In this document: positions 11,024-26,000 of the stretch, in pieces
How positions within the stretch are numbered: position 1 is the stretch's first letter
Layout of the letters: each line of letters begins with the position of its first letter
Source of the DNA: Liolophura sinensis
Lineage: Eukaryota; Mollusca; Polyplacophora; Chitonida; Chitonidae
Reading direction: 5' to 3'
NCBI RefSeq assembly: GCF_032854445.1
Contig: NC_088299.1
Span: 347,001 to 411,000 of the forward strand
Length of the DNA: 64,000 bases
Made by a program: the position numbers and the translations under genes
Notes under the pieces: model-generated
Told to the model about the DNA's origin: nothing
The model's input: the letters and a program-made list of their open reading frames with translations, nothing else
Database searches by the model: none

Positions 11024-14000
11024 CTGGACAAAAATTAAAAACTACAGTTACCTATTATTTATTACAAACATTACAAGACACATACAAATAACAAAAAAAA
11101 AAACAGATATAAAGCAGTGTTATAATACTGTGCTCAAGACTGTTTAACTTGGCTGCGGTGAGGTCAAAGGATTTATGGGTTGAGGAGACAGCAGTGTCTG
11201 TAGTATACACACCACTGACCTTTGTCAGCCACCTGACAATCCTCCTCACTTACAGCCTCAGCTGAAGCAGTTAGAGCTGAAACTCATTCGTCAAGAGCCT
11301 GATGCTTGCTGTGAGCAAGTGCTGTAACTACTTGAGCCAAAGATCAGTTGAGATTTCCTACAAAACCATTTTGCAGCAAAGACTTTCTAAGAGACCACTG
11401 AAATCTAACCATGACCTGCCAGCTACAAGTCTTATAGTTGTGTCACATCATATTTCAATTCCTATAGTTCATGTTCTGGGGATCAGTCCATATATACATG
11501 TATATACGTGCAGTAATAGAATGAAATAAGAATGTAATACCAATGAAATAAGAATGTAATAACAATGTAATAAGAATGTAATTAAAATGTAATTAGAATG
11601 TAATAAGAATGTATGACTATGGCTTAATGCTGTGGTTATATTATTGTCATACACCCTCTCATCAAAGTGAGCAGATAGGTTCAGACCAGGAAGACACTGA
11701 GTGAGTGAGTGAGTGCTTGGGGTTTAACATGGTACTCAACAATTTTTCAGCCATATGACGACGAAGGAATCCTTGGAGTGTATGTAATGTGCTTCCTTGT
11801 CGCAGGACGGATTTCCAACGCTCTTTTATCTAGTGCTGATTCACTGAGATCACTTACAAAAGGCAAGTAAGCCGCACCGTCCGAGCCATTATACTGATAC
11901 GGGTCACCCAGTTGTTGCACTATCCCCTTCATGCTGAACGCCAAGCGACGAAGTCACAACTTGCTCTTTTATAGTCTGTGTGACTCGACCCAGGATTGAT
12001 CCTGGATCTACCGTTCCCTAAGCAGACGCTCTACCAACTGCGCTATCTGGGCCGGTCAGGCGGACACTGAAGCTTACCCTGTTCAGACGGTGTGACACTT
12101 GACTCATTTAGGATGATTCTCCGCTGGTCACTGACTTGCTCTGTACCAGGCAGACCTGTTGAGCCAAAATAAAACACACTGAATGAGTGAGTGAATAACT
12201 GGAATTTAATGCCACACTTAGTTTTTCTGGCCATATCGAGACAAGAACATCTAAACACCCCCCAAAAATGATGCTTTTAATACAAAATAAGGTTATGGAG
12301 TCCACATAAAAATACAAAACAGAAAGAACAAATTCTAAATCAACATTTTCAGTTTGTCTGATATTGAGGATTTATGTGATTTTTTCTGTTTTTCATGTCT
12401 CTTGAAAATACATCTTATTGCTGACACAATCCACATTTCCTGTGAATTAGGTGGCTTTCCAGTTTGCTTTATATTTTAATACCTTTCTCTGATATAGAAA
12501 AAAGATTTGTTCTGCCCATTAAAACTTTAACTGGTATAACTTAAGAAAACAATGAAAACAACAACATCAGTAAGAACAGTAAGAATCGAAAAACAAGACA
12601 AAATATTTTTAAATCTGCAAGGATATTATTTACACTCTGTAACTCATGGTATAGGCCAATGTCATTCACTGAACACTTTTGGGAACAATATTCCTTAAAG
12701 TGAACAAAAAGTTAGCCACTATAGTTGAATTAATTGATAAAGTAGTATTCCAGAAATGTTCTAAAAATATTTTGAAAATTCTATACCGCTTATCAACAAA
12801 GTAAATACCAAACAATTGTCAGTCCCTTGCCACTCATTTGCTGACGCCATCTTGCCATGAGCCCTCCCGTTCCATCAGTATTGAACAATATGACAATGAG
12901 CAAATACAATCAAAAACGCCTGATCCCAACAAAAGAGTATCAGCTCTGTTCTGTGTTCAAAGGGCCGATGTTTCTTTTAGTCGTCTCGGTAAGGGCAATG
13001 TTCGTGCCCACAAGCATCGTGTCTTAGCAGCCCTGCCCATCCTCGTCCTGCATGGGCGTAAGCATTTCGCCCAGCTGGCTGTAGGTCTACCAACTTTTGG
13101 GAATGTACTGAGCATAGCAGGGCCTTCTGATTGATAAAGACTCTTTCATTCAGAGGGAAGATATTTTCGTAACAAATCTGACTTTGCTTAGGAAACATGA
13201 TGCAAAGTCACAATATTTTACATCAAGTATCCTGCCCACCATGTATACATTGTGACATGGCAGATGTTCTCAGTTCCCTGCTCATGAATGTGCAGTTCAA
13301 AATGCATCTGTTTAACACTTAAACTAACCCCAAAATCCAATTTATTGCATCAATATCTGTCTATCCACTATAAGAAACCACAGTGATAATTGAGAGCTAA
13401 TTGGTTTTATGACGTTAGTCAATTATCATGCGATGCTTCCAGCACAAGTGATTTGCCACATTCACAAGGGCTTCCATAACATGGCTACTCCGAGTAAATT
13501 GTTCATCAGTGCCATACCCCCATATAATTTTTTGGATATTTTTCTGTGATGTCGTCTATATCATTATTTGTATGTTTATACACTGGCAGACTTTATGTTC
13601 ACTTTAAATTTAAAGTACATAATATTTCAGGAGAAATCATCGACCCATATCTGAATATGCCACACCGATAATGATTTATTTAATTTATTTATTTTACTGG
13701 TGTATACTTATACATTTGTGGCCAGCCCTATGGGGAAAACTGGCTCTGTCCACAGCTTGCTGGAAGATCTAATTAACACGGACGAGAATTAGATCAATGC
13801 CTGCAGTGGTGAGAGATTCCTGTGTCATTGTGTAGCGCTAGCACACTAATCACTCTGCCCTCGGTACATGTTATGATGCACTTTGATTAAGATGCTCTTT
13901 GATTTGTTTCCATCCCAAACCAGACAGTACCTGCAGCATGACCATACGATCTAACCATCTAGGAAGGTTCACTACTACCACTCCTGTGTGGATATGCTGG

Positions 14001-17000
14001 ACAGGAATGTGGTTAACAAAGCCAATTAACAGCATCTTCCTGAACGACCTGACTCTGAAGTACCTCTTCAACATTATGAGCCAATCAATCAGAGTTAGCA
14101 GAGTCCATGTGGCACACCCTAATGCTTTCACAGGAAGAAGTATATGTATGGGGTCATGTGATCATGCAAACAGCCAACCACAGCAATGGGGACCAGTATC
14201 AAAAGTCTGGCAACATAGCCATGATGTCAGTTTACTGATGTCAAACGATCCATTCCCTGCTCAAAATGATGTCACGCCAGAGACTGTATTCTACAACTGA
14301 AAATGTTTCATTGTAACACTGTGCTACAATCCATTTTTGACGTAACAATGGTTCAAGGTCCAGCCTCACACTAGTGTCACCTCACAGGATCAAATGATCC
14401 ATTCCCTGCTCAAAACGATGTCACATTAGAGACTGTATTCTACAACTGAAAATGGTTCATTGTAACACTGTGCTACAATCCATTTTTGACGTAACAATGG
14501 TTCAAGGTCCAGCCTCACACTAGTGTCACCTCACAGGATCAAATGATCCTTTCCCTGCTCAAAACGTTGTCACATCAGAGACTGTATTCTACAACTCAAA
14601 ATGTTTCATTGTAACACTGTGCTACAATCCATTTTTGGCATAACAATGGTTCAAGGTCCAGCCTCACACTAGTGCCACCTCACAGGATTAAAGAAGGCAT
14701 TCCAAAGACACGGTTAGGTATCCTGATTGAGCAGTGTGTAAAACTGCACAATATTCTAGTGAGGTGACAACTCCAAAATACTGACCTCTAACCCAAAATA
14801 AAGCAGAATTACTCAGTGAAACACGCATATTATTCTCTAATTAGACAGTGCTAAGAATCTTGCCAATAAATCAACAAGAAAGGCCAAAATTATTCTGTCA
14901 TAAATATGACTAGTTATCATATGCATTAAGATTGTAGAGTAGAACTGCATTTGGCAATCTCTGTATGATGGGTGGCAACTGCAACCCTGTGAATGGCTGA
15001 GCAAATATCGAGCTTTGATGGTCATAAACTTCCTTATGGGAAGTTCAAGCACCAATTCGCTGCTCTGGTCTTTATATGCAAATCACTACCCACAAATGCA
15101 TAAATTTGGTAAAGTAGCTATAAAGACAATAAGTTTCTCTTGTGTTGGCATAAGAAACTGTAATGCAACATGAAAGACTTACAGAAGCTCACAAAACAAA
15201 ACTTAGAGATGGTAGCAAGGCTACCAAAGGGCTTGCTTCTAGGACAAACATGAATGCAAAACTTCAGCTCAATAGACGAAGTGCTGAATTCGTGAATATG
15301 GTAATTTATGGTAATTAATATGCTCACAGAGCATCAGGGATGGAATACCACACTTGTGTCATTGTGCTTTATTTACATGTAAAACTTCGGGTCAATATGT
15401 GCGTCACTTTTTGAGATATCACCCCTAAAATTTGGTCTAACGTTGATTCTAATACATTATACACCAATTCAGTAATTTATGGAATTTGATATGAACACAC
15501 CGTATCAACGATGGAAAATCCCCCTCGTGCTATTGTCCTCTACGTGTACATGTGTGCAAAGCCTGAACTCAATACATTTGTACAGGTGAGCTAAAAATGA
15601 TGAGAAATGTGGTAAAGACGCAAGAGGAACCTGGTTCTCAATACCCTTCTAGTTGTCCTACATGTAAGTAGGCGTGTGCACAAAAATTGTTGCCCTACAT
15701 GAATGTTTTCTTTATCACAGGAAATAGGTAAATTCCTATTTCCTAGGTAAAGTCCATAAATCCACATCTAGAAAGAAACAGTCTCATAAACCCTGTGTAC
15801 AAGAAATTGTACTCCTGCATGGAGGCTTTCTGGAGAAAATATGTTTACTACAACAAAGCTTATAAGGTAAATTTTTATACTGAATGTCTATCAATCAAAA
15901 TGACTACAAAACATAAAAGAAACATTCACAAAGCCACACTGAGTCTTTGATCTGCACATTGCTTCCCATGACTGGCTATCCGTGTATTATGGGTGGCCAC
16001 TGCAGCTCTCTGCATGGCTGAACAAATACTCAGCTGACAACAGTCACTGTCTGCGTGGATGGTTTAAACACTTCGTCACAGTATACCACGACACATGTAT
16101 CGGCCAGTTTCACAGGCTCCTAGTACTAATACAGATGTGGAAAGCTTTCTACAGATACTGTGTATACCAGGTAAACAGGTAAACTGGTATACATGAATGT
16201 GTATGCCAGATAAATTGGTATACACCAAGGTAAATTCTTACAAATCTACAAATCTGGTAAAGTAGCCAGAGAGACAAAAAGCTTATCTAGATAAATGATT
16301 GCATAGGAAACTGTAGCCCTACATGAAAGGCTTGTAGAAGGATGTGTTTACAGGAGAACAGAATGAAGTCAATCTGATTGTGTGTCCACAAAAAATGGTA
16401 AAATAATCAAAGGCACCCAATACCCTTCTTGTTCTCCTACATGTAAGTAGGCATGTGCATAAAAATTGTAGCCCTGCATGAAAGTTTTCTTGATTACAAA
16501 AAGGGTAAATCTGGCAAAGTCCATAAATCTCATAAGCTATAAATTCACAGAACCCTGTATAAGAAATTATTGCTTAATTTCTCGAGAATGTGTTCACTAC
16601 AGAAAACAAACTGAAGTTTATATAACTCGTAAATTTTGGACACTCTTGATATACAGGAGCCAAAAAAAAGCTTAACCTTCCACCTGCATACGCACATTAT
16701 GACCTTATATGTGAGCTAAAAGAAACTGCTAAAACAAAAGTTCAACCTTCAATCCACTTATGAGAGCCAATTATACATGAGCTAAAAAAAAAAAAACAGC
16801 TTAACCAGACACCGATACCACCACTTTGTCCCTCTCTCACAATACCTCTCCTTATTTCACACAGGCGAGCTAAAAATATGCTGCCTTCCCATTAGCAATT
16901 GACACTTATTTGTCGACCAATGTTCAGAGGCCTTTATCAGCAAGCCTTAAAAAATGTGACTTCCCACCGGAGTTTCATATTTTAAGATACATGGGGGTCC

Positions 17001-20000
17001 ATACACTGCAGGCAGAAATTTGACACATCAGTGGTCTGCCAAATAATTCACATGTTTAGTCTCTGCTCACAACACACCGTTATGCCTCTCTCTCTCTCTC
17101 ATTAACGACTTGGAATCATTAGGCTTTGAGGCCTTGGGTGCAGTAATTGGTTGACACCAGACTATTACAGTACACCAGGACAGGGGGGGGGGGGGGAGTA
17201 CTGCTCAATCCTAATGATAAATCTTACAGGTATGTAGATCAGATCACTTGTGTAGAATGGCTGTACTATTGGATATTGTTCACATTGTATGCCGATCATA
17301 CAGCCAAGATGGGTGTACTATCCGCCTAGGGTTGTATGACATGCACTAGCATTCACATATGAACTCGTCTAATTTAAAAATAGCATATTGTTTGACACAC
17401 CGCATGTTTGTACTCTTGGAATAACAAGGCATACAGAGAACATCGCAATTCGTAAGCAGTTGAGTAGTTCGTAAAACTGCATGTTCAAGTGAAGCAATAT
17501 GTTCAATACTCTCTTCTAAAACAAAGTAAAGTGGAATGACACTGTCATATACAGATATTATTCTCCAATTTGACAGTGCAAAGATTTTGCCATTAAATCA
17601 ATAAGAGAGGCCAAAATGATTATGATGTCAAAAATTATGACATGTTTATCGTATGCATAAAGATTGCAGAGCAGTGGCTTTGTACGTTACAGAGTTGTAA
17701 ACTGTTGTGGTGGTAAAACGAAGTCATTATGGGCAGTGGTCTTAGTATGCAAATCAACTGAATTTGGCAATCCGAGTACTACCGTTGGCAATTGCAACCC
17801 CGTAAATAGCTGAGCAAATGTCATGCTATTGTAGTAAAAACTTCCTTGCGGGGAATCAGAACGAGCACTAGTTCGCTGGAATGGTCTTTGATATGCAAAC
17901 TGCTACCCACGATTGGCTATCAGTGTACTATGATTGGCTGAGTTGGTAACCTGGTTATCAATACACTTCTTGTTCTACTGTGATTCTTCAACCTTTTCAC
18001 AAGTCCGCAAGATGTTTATTTAAGTATATTCTGAAGGTTTTATTCCTTGTAGGCTCATAAAATTATACTTTTTGTGAAACCTGAAAATGACCATCCCAAC
18101 CAATGTAGTTTTTTCTTGTTCCTCTTTCATATGCCTCAAAGGTTGAGGAATTAGGGTAGGTATATAGGCATGAGCCCAACAAATTGTAGCATTACAAGAA
18201 ATACGTAATGTAAACCTCGAAAAACCTGTCACAGAGAACTCCGAGTGAAAAGAAATTGTAGCTTGGCATAGAGGCTTTCTAGATATTAATACAGAAAACG
18301 AAGTCTATATAACTGGTAAATTCTATCAATTAAACGAGCTAAAACCATTCACATGCACAGGGAGCTAAGAAAAAAGCTTAACCTCCAATCCATGTATGAC
18401 AGCCCAACATACAGGAGCTAAAAAAAAAAAAATACAAGAGCTTAACTGAAGACCAACGCCGATTCAAACATAATATGAAGATCATGCTTTCACTGGTCCT
18501 GCCATTTTGGCTTGTTTCATAAATTCAAAACCACAACCTACTTCATAAGCAATTTCGGATCGTTGCAAAATTTTGATAGGAAGTCAATTTTAGTACTAAA
18601 TATCATATCTAGTTATCACGAAACTTAGACCTTGTAACTCTAAGCACTACAAAACGGTTAATCTATAATACTAGTACAGCTTTTGGCGAGTGCAATTACG
18701 ATTTTACTTTTCATACTTCAACATACTCCACATGGCATGTTAAGTTTTCTGACGCATCACCAACATCAATAAACAGGAAAGTAAAATTCCATACTGGACA
18801 AGCTAATTGGATCAGGTCTGCCATACCAGGCAGACAAATACACCAGTAGCTGAAAATATACACGATGTAATGTGTAAAGGCTAGGCTTAAGCACGTTCAG
18901 TGCTGTAAAGCTGTACCGGCTGACTTAGATCCGCTTAAGATGCCATCAGGATGGTGCCAACATTCACGCATGGTCCACCCTTCACGGCCCTATGATCTGC
19001 ACCACATCTGATCAAGATGTGCGCAGGATGAACAGAAGATAGGCGTACAGTATATCATTAGTACCTGCAAACTCTGACTACAAACATTTATCTATCCACA
19101 CACATGCCTTTTGGGAATAAACATGTAACTTGTAACTATCAATCTCTGGGCTATTTTAAAAACAAGCTCTGTGTCAAACTGCAAATAGAACAAAAGAGGT
19201 ATGGAAAACAGATGTGTGGTAAGACAGGGTACATAGCCCGATAAAAAAAATAATAGAGTGCGATAGCAATGTGTATTTATTTATGGGTGTTATTTGAAGA
19301 TATATTTAAGAATTTCTCTCTTTAATATGACAAGGTGTATGATGCTCTCCAATATAGTGTTGGAGATCTCACTCAGCTAGATAACAACAGGGGAAGTGTA
19401 TAGTGGGACAGACACACAACTGGAGGAATGATGGATGGCACATATTTTATTTTCTCCGTATTGCGGGAGTAAAATAAATTCCAGAGTATTCAAGCCAAAG
19501 AGTCATAAAGGCTCCATCTCATTTGGATCTTTTCCTTTTCGAATTATTATTCTAATTTTTAAACTGGCCATAATATTTATGTTACAACCAAGATAGTCCG
19601 AAATTTGCATTTGTTTACCTACTGGTTATTGATTTATTTATTTGATTGGTGTTTTACGCCACACTCAAGAATATTTCCTCATACAATGGCAGCCAGCATT
19701 ATAGTGGGTGGAAAGCAGGCAGAGCCCAGGGGAAAACCCACAACCATCCACAGGTTGCTGGCAGACCTTCCCACATACGGCCAGAGAGGAAGCCCAGCAT
19801 GAATTGGACTTGAACTCACAGCGACCGCATTGGTAAGAGGCTCCTGGGTCACAAAGCTGTGCTAACATGCTAACCAACTGAGCCACGGAGGCTCCTTTAC
19901 CCACCGATGACTGGCAATGACAGATGTGGCTGATTGAACTATCTATCTGAGAGAATCATGCACCTGTGTATTGAAAATGGCACATGGTTTTCTAGGCCTG

Positions 20001-23000
20001 GAAATGTTTTAAAAAGGTTATTTATTAATCTGATCAGCATTTATTGATTTATGCTCAATAGTCTGTCACTTATGTGACCACTGTCACATTTATGGATGCA
20101 GAGATGCCCGACCTTCACCAGTTACCAAACACATATTTGACTTAAAAAGCTGGCAAAAGCTGGCCTCAAACACACATTGGTCAATGGTCAGATAGTTGCA
20201 CCAAACCAGCGCTTTAATGTTGGATAAAGTGCCCCATAATTTCCTGTGCAGTCTAAACAGAATCTATCTGTGGTATCTTGATGGTAAGTGAATGCTAAAG
20301 GGAACAGCTGTTTGTCTTCTTATTTATCAATGAGTTTTTGCACTGGTCATATAAAACACCTCCTCCATTAGGTTTGAAATTGCATTCTGTATCTGTTTGG
20401 TATCATTAAAGAGGAAAAACTGCCCATTTCTCTTCAGTTTCTGGGTGCGACTTACCATCCAACTGTGTTGAACTGGGCGTGTCTCCTCAGATTCTGGGTG
20501 TCATCAAGCCACTTACCATCCAACTGTGTTGAACTGTGCATTTCTCCTCAGATTCTGGGTGTCATCAAGCCACTTACCATTCAACTGTGATGAAGTGTGC
20601 ATTTCTCCTCAGATTCTGGGTGTCATCAAGCCACTTACCATCCAACTGTGTTGAACTGTGCATTTCTCCCCAGTTTCTGGGTGTCATCAAGCCACCTACC
20701 ATCCAACTGTGTTGAAATGGTCAATTCTTCTCAGTTTCTGGCAGTTTCTCCTTTGTGGGTGTGCTCAAGCTACAGTGTACTTAACGTCCTCTGGGTTTGT
20801 TCAAGCCACTTACCATCCATAAGGATCTGGGCATTTCTCCTCAGTTTCTGGGTGTGATCAAAGCCCTCAGTGATCTCCTGCTCCATCAGTCTGTAGCGTC
20901 TGTCATCACACCCTGCTGCTAGGTGGCGCTGCTCAACCAGGTTTATCCCAGCAGCCCTTGTCTCGTCCTCCTGCACGACATACTCACCGCGATCAAAATG
21001 CAGTAAAAAAAACTTGCATAATATGCACTCCCCACAATTTTAACATTACATATACATTTAAAATGCATATAAAATTCTTCTGGCTAGCAATTTATTGCTG
21101 AATCAAACAAGTGTTAGAACAAAAGAGTATATTGAAAAGCTCCTGTCATAAGTAACATGGTCAGAGAGTAAAAAAGCCTGATGTACGCTTTATAAATTTA
21201 GGTTGTGCTTCATATGCATGTATGCCTTTAGATCAATACATGCCTTTAGGTCAATACATGCCTTTAGGTCAATATATGCCTTTAGGTCAATACATGCCAT
21301 GATTTTTGACATACCACCCCTAACATTTACTTTAACATTGATTCTTATACACAAAGTCGTTAATTTACAATCATTAATATGCACACAGCCAATCAATGAT
21401 CAAGCATCCCCCTCATGTTATTGTGCTCTCCTGTACACTACTTGAACAGTACTTTCTAAGATACCACCCCTACAATTGCTTGACATTGCTTTCCCTGTTA
21501 TTTCATGCTGACTCCGATGCTCGGGGTATGACATAAGCCGGTTAAACATTCAATTAAACCATGGGCATGTATCCATTACCTCATTTTCCTGACACTTAAT
21601 CATCAATGCCTGTACTTCTTCTTCTAGCCGCCTGTTTTCTCTTGTCATTTTTGTCAACTTTAAAAAAAGAAGACATAAACCATCACATATGATCCATTTT
21701 TGACATAATTTGGTATCATCACATCTATATATTTATACAGTAAATCGCATGGAATGGAATGTCATGGAATTTTTTGTCAACTAATCCTCCTGCTGCATGA
21801 ACTGTAGCATATGTGATATATACAGTTTATCACATAAAATTATATATGATATGTACTGTTAATCACATAAAATTATATGTGATATATACTGTTAACCACA
21901 TAAAATTATATGTGATTTTTCAACTCATTACAAAAGGGTGATCGGGCGGTGAAACAATTTTAGGCGATATATGGTAATGGTAATAATATTTGATATGTTA
22001 TCCACCTTCACATCTGATATTCACCATTCGATAACCAAATCACCAGGCAATCACATCTGATATTCACCATTCGATAACCAAATCACCAGGCAATCACATC
22101 TGATATTCACCATTCGATAACCAAATCACCAGGCAATCACATCTGATATTCACCATTCGATAACCAAATCACCAGGCAATCACATCTGATATTCACCATT
22201 CGATAACCAAATCACCAGGCAATCACATCTGATATTCACCATTCGATACCCAAATCACCAGGCAATCACATCTGACATTCACCATTCGATAACCAAATCA
22301 CCAGGCAATCACATATCTGATATTCTCACCCACCTAAAAATTACATTTAATCCAGTCCCTGCCTGAAAATTACGTGTAACCACCTTCCCACCTCAAATGC
22401 ATGGGACTAATAACCAGCCCTGATAGCTCAGTTGGTAGAGTTAGACCTGTCCGTTCCTGGCTACACCCCCAGCAGGTGTGCCTTACCCACACAGCACTTA
22501 GCTGAATCTGTGTCATCTCCCTGTCGAAATCCTCCATCCTCTGCCTTTACTCTGTACCTGCCCGTCTCTTGACTACACCTCCAGCAGGTATGCCTTACCC
22601 ACACAGAACTTACCTGAACCTGTTTCATCTCCCTGTCCAGATCCTCCATCCTCTGTCTTAATTCTGTCCCTGTCTGAGCCTCAGCGTCAATGGTACCCTG
22701 ACACAGACGCGCTAGGTTCTCATTCAGTACCTGAGACAAATCAGAAAAGAAAGCTGCTTACTCAGGCCAATAATGTCAGAAGTGGAAAGTCCGTAAATAG
22801 AAAAGTTTTTAATTGCCTTCAGCCAATCTGAATGAAACAGTTAAACACATCCCGTAATGAATTCAACCGCAGACAAAATGACTTATTTAATCATTGCTTA
22901 ATGTTATACTCTTGAATTTTTCACTTACACGATGACAGTCAGTTTTTCTCATTGGTGGAGGAAACCAGAGGGCCTGAAGTAAGCCTCAACCATTTACAAG

Positions 23001-26000
23001 TTACTGACAACCTTTGCCTTTTGTGATGTACATACGTGTGTACAGTACTACCACTTACACATCAGGCTTTAATATCAGGCTGCCACATACCAATTTAACA
23101 TTCTCTGCAGATGAGTCGCAGAGGATCCGCAGGGGATAATGGAAACCCCGCTGTCGTTTTGCGGGTGCTCACCAGGAGATATCAACATGTTCAACGGTGA
23201 ATTAAATTGCTTCAAAACTCACTTACGAAAATCAATTAAAAATGGTAAAATCACCAGAGGAACCTGGTTATCAATATCCTTCTTGTTCTCCTTCATGTAA
23301 GTAGGCATGTGCATAAAACTTCTAGCCTTACATGAAAGTTTTCTTGATAACAAGAAATAAGCAAAGTTGGCAAAGTCCAAGAATAGTCTCAGAGACCTTG
23401 TGTACAAGAAATTGTAGCCCTGTATGGAGGGTTTCCAGAGAAGAAAAAGGCGAACTTTGGTAACTGGTAAATCTTTACACTGAAAATTTACCAATCATGC
23501 TCACTAAAGAGCATTCACAAAGCCAATAAAACTAAAACCAATTCAATCTTCCACCAGAAGGCATATGTAGATGTAGACGCCATTTATGATCCCTTAAACA
23601 TGAGAGCAGAAAAAATATAACACGGCATTCAGAGAACACTGGTACCTCGCCCAACTGAGCAGTTCGCATAACTACATAATGTTCAAGTCATGTGATACAA
23701 TGTACGTTCAAATATTGACTTCTAAAACAAAATATTTATTTATTTATTTGATTGGTGTTTTACGCCGTACTCAAGAATATTTCACTTATATGACGGCGGC
23801 CAGCATTATGGTGGGTGGAAACCGGGTACAGCCCGGCGGAAACCCAGCATGAACTGGACTTGAACTCAAGGCGACCGCATTGGTGAGAGACTCCTGGGTC
23901 ATTACGCTGCGCTAGCGGGCTAACCAACTGAGCCACGGAGGCCCCTCTAAAACAAAATAAAGTAGAATGATTCACACATGCACAGATATTAATCTCTAAT
24001 TAGACAGTGCTAAGATCTTGCAACAAGAAAATTATTATACTGTCACAACTACGTCTATGACTGTTTATCTTATGCGTTAGGATTTCAGAGCAGTGCCTTG
24101 TATGTTACGGAGTTGTAAATCATTGCGGTGGTAAAGGACACTGTGGGGGGAGCTCATGAACAAATTTACCGCGACGGCCCGGATGGCTCAGTTGGTAGAG
24201 TGTTCTGCTTCAGGGATGGTAGATCCAGGGTCGATAATGGTGCGGGTCCCACCTTAGCCCCTAAAAAGAGGAAGTTGTAGTTCCCTCGCTTGACGTTTAC
24301 CATTAAGGGGATAATGCAATGATGAGTTGACCCGTATAACAGTATAGCCTTTAATCCATGTATAAGAGCCCAATATACAGGAGCTAAAAAAAACTCAATC
24401 TTCCATCTGAGTTGGTACAGTTACACACCATACCTTCGGCTAGGGATCTAAAAAAAGCTTAACCTTCAATTCATGTATAATAATCCATTTTACTTGAGCT
24501 AAAAAAAAAGCTTAACCGGACACCCAGAATGACGACATCACTGACACCTGCGCTTTTCCCCAACTCTCACAATATCTCTCCTTACTTCGTACAGGGGAGC
24601 TCAAAAGAAAAAATTGGTATACAATATAATTTATATGCCACATATGTGGGGGACATGTCAATACGCAGCACGCCTGTACCTTCCTCACTTCCTGCTCTCT
24701 CTCCCTCTCTGCCTCCTTGATCCGCTGCTGGATACAGTTCTCCAGCTCTTCTTGTTTACGTCTCAGATCTTTTTCTGTTCTCAGTTGATGAGATGCATCC
24801 GCATAATCTCTGAACAACTCCTGTTATAAATTTATATGAAAGCATACCTGAACAACTCCTGTTATAAATTTATATGAAAGCATACCTGAACAACTCCTGT
24901 TATAAATTTATATGAAAGCATACCTGAACAATTCCTGTTATAAATTTATATGAAAGCATACCTGAACAACTCCTGTTATAAATTTATAGGAAAGCGTGCT
25001 TGAACAACTCCTGTTATAAATTTATATGAAAGTGTACTTGAACAACTCCTGTTACAAATTTATATGAAAGCATACTTAAACAACTCCTGTTATAAATTTA
25101 TATGCAAGCGTACTTGAACAACTCCTGTTATAATACACGTACATGATGCATATATACCCTAAATAACCATAAATTCCATTCATGACCAACTAACCCACTT
25201 CTCCCTATTCTGAGAGTTCTATTGGTTTTAGAAAGGGGTTTTGAGGTTAAACAAATATTGTAAAAAATACTACAGCACACAATATACAATGGCTGTTGTT
25301 ACACAACATAAAGAGTGCGGAATCTCTTGTGATTTAAGAAATAAGGTTCAGCAACAAGGGAGAATCCATACACTCTGCATGTATGGTTATTTGACAATAA
25401 GGGGCCACAACTCATACTGTTAACTAAACTACAATATCATGACACAAAAATATCCATACATGATTAAGACACTCATTTTGTCTGATTCTGAGAATTACAT
25501 ACATCTTAGAAACATGTTTTGAGACTTGCATGTAAGGTAGAAAGTCATCCGACTGGAAAATATAAGTTTCAGGTAATATTATATCAATATTTCCAGACAT
25601 TTTGGGGTGTTTGATTTGCATATGTGTTGTCACCACGCCATCATGTTAGGCTACAGTGTACCTGTTCAAACATCTTCTTCTGCAGCTGAAGCTCCATATG
25701 TCTGATCTGTGCCTCTTCTACAGCCTGTTCAGTTTCCAGATCCCTCTGTTGAGCCTGAAACATTACATAGGGAGTTTTTATGGGAACAAATATTTCCTAC
25801 CCCATATCTAGAAGAACAAGACAAAACAATAAAGAAAAACAGGCTTGTAATTTCTAACACACAGTTTGGAAAGAAGACACACAGCTATATTGTTAATGCT
25901 TTTTTTTATGTGTATTTAAACTATCTGCAAATGGCCATTACTGTCAGTGTCACTGTTTTGTACACACTGATAAAATACATGTAGGCCAATGCATTGTAGC

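Larger units (their letters stand above)
12261..20420. other. TBC1D31 intron 22, repeat-rich
   Basis: 8.6-kb intron with no exon I can defend. It holds a SINE remnant (13.7 kb), a 149-bp triple repeat (14.2-14.7 kb), dispersed unclassified repeats (14.8-18.5 kb), a poly-G run (17181-17197) and a full SINE (19.6 kb). Confidence 0.7.

Noticed and set aside
11225-11290. Small exon in intron 23 (acceptor tttcag, donor GTAAGT on - strand)
   Set aside because: Including it would enter at phase 1 and leave at phase 0, breaking the last exon's frame.
12940-13140. Coding-like block (both strands open) as another TBC1D31 exon
   Set aside because: No frame fits the phase-1 junction between exons 22 and 23 without a stop, and the gene is already full length without it. 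Could be a small repeat or gene fragment.
22421-22450. Possible tRNA gene (gatagctcagttggtagag)
   Set aside because: Only an A-box-like stretch; no cloverleaf or B box. A SINE head fragment at best.
24175-24250. tRNA gene in the 24-kb region
   Set aside because: The A and B boxes belong to a tRNA-derived SINE (same head as at 11.7-12.1 and 40.3-40.7 kb); the fold is not tRNA-like.
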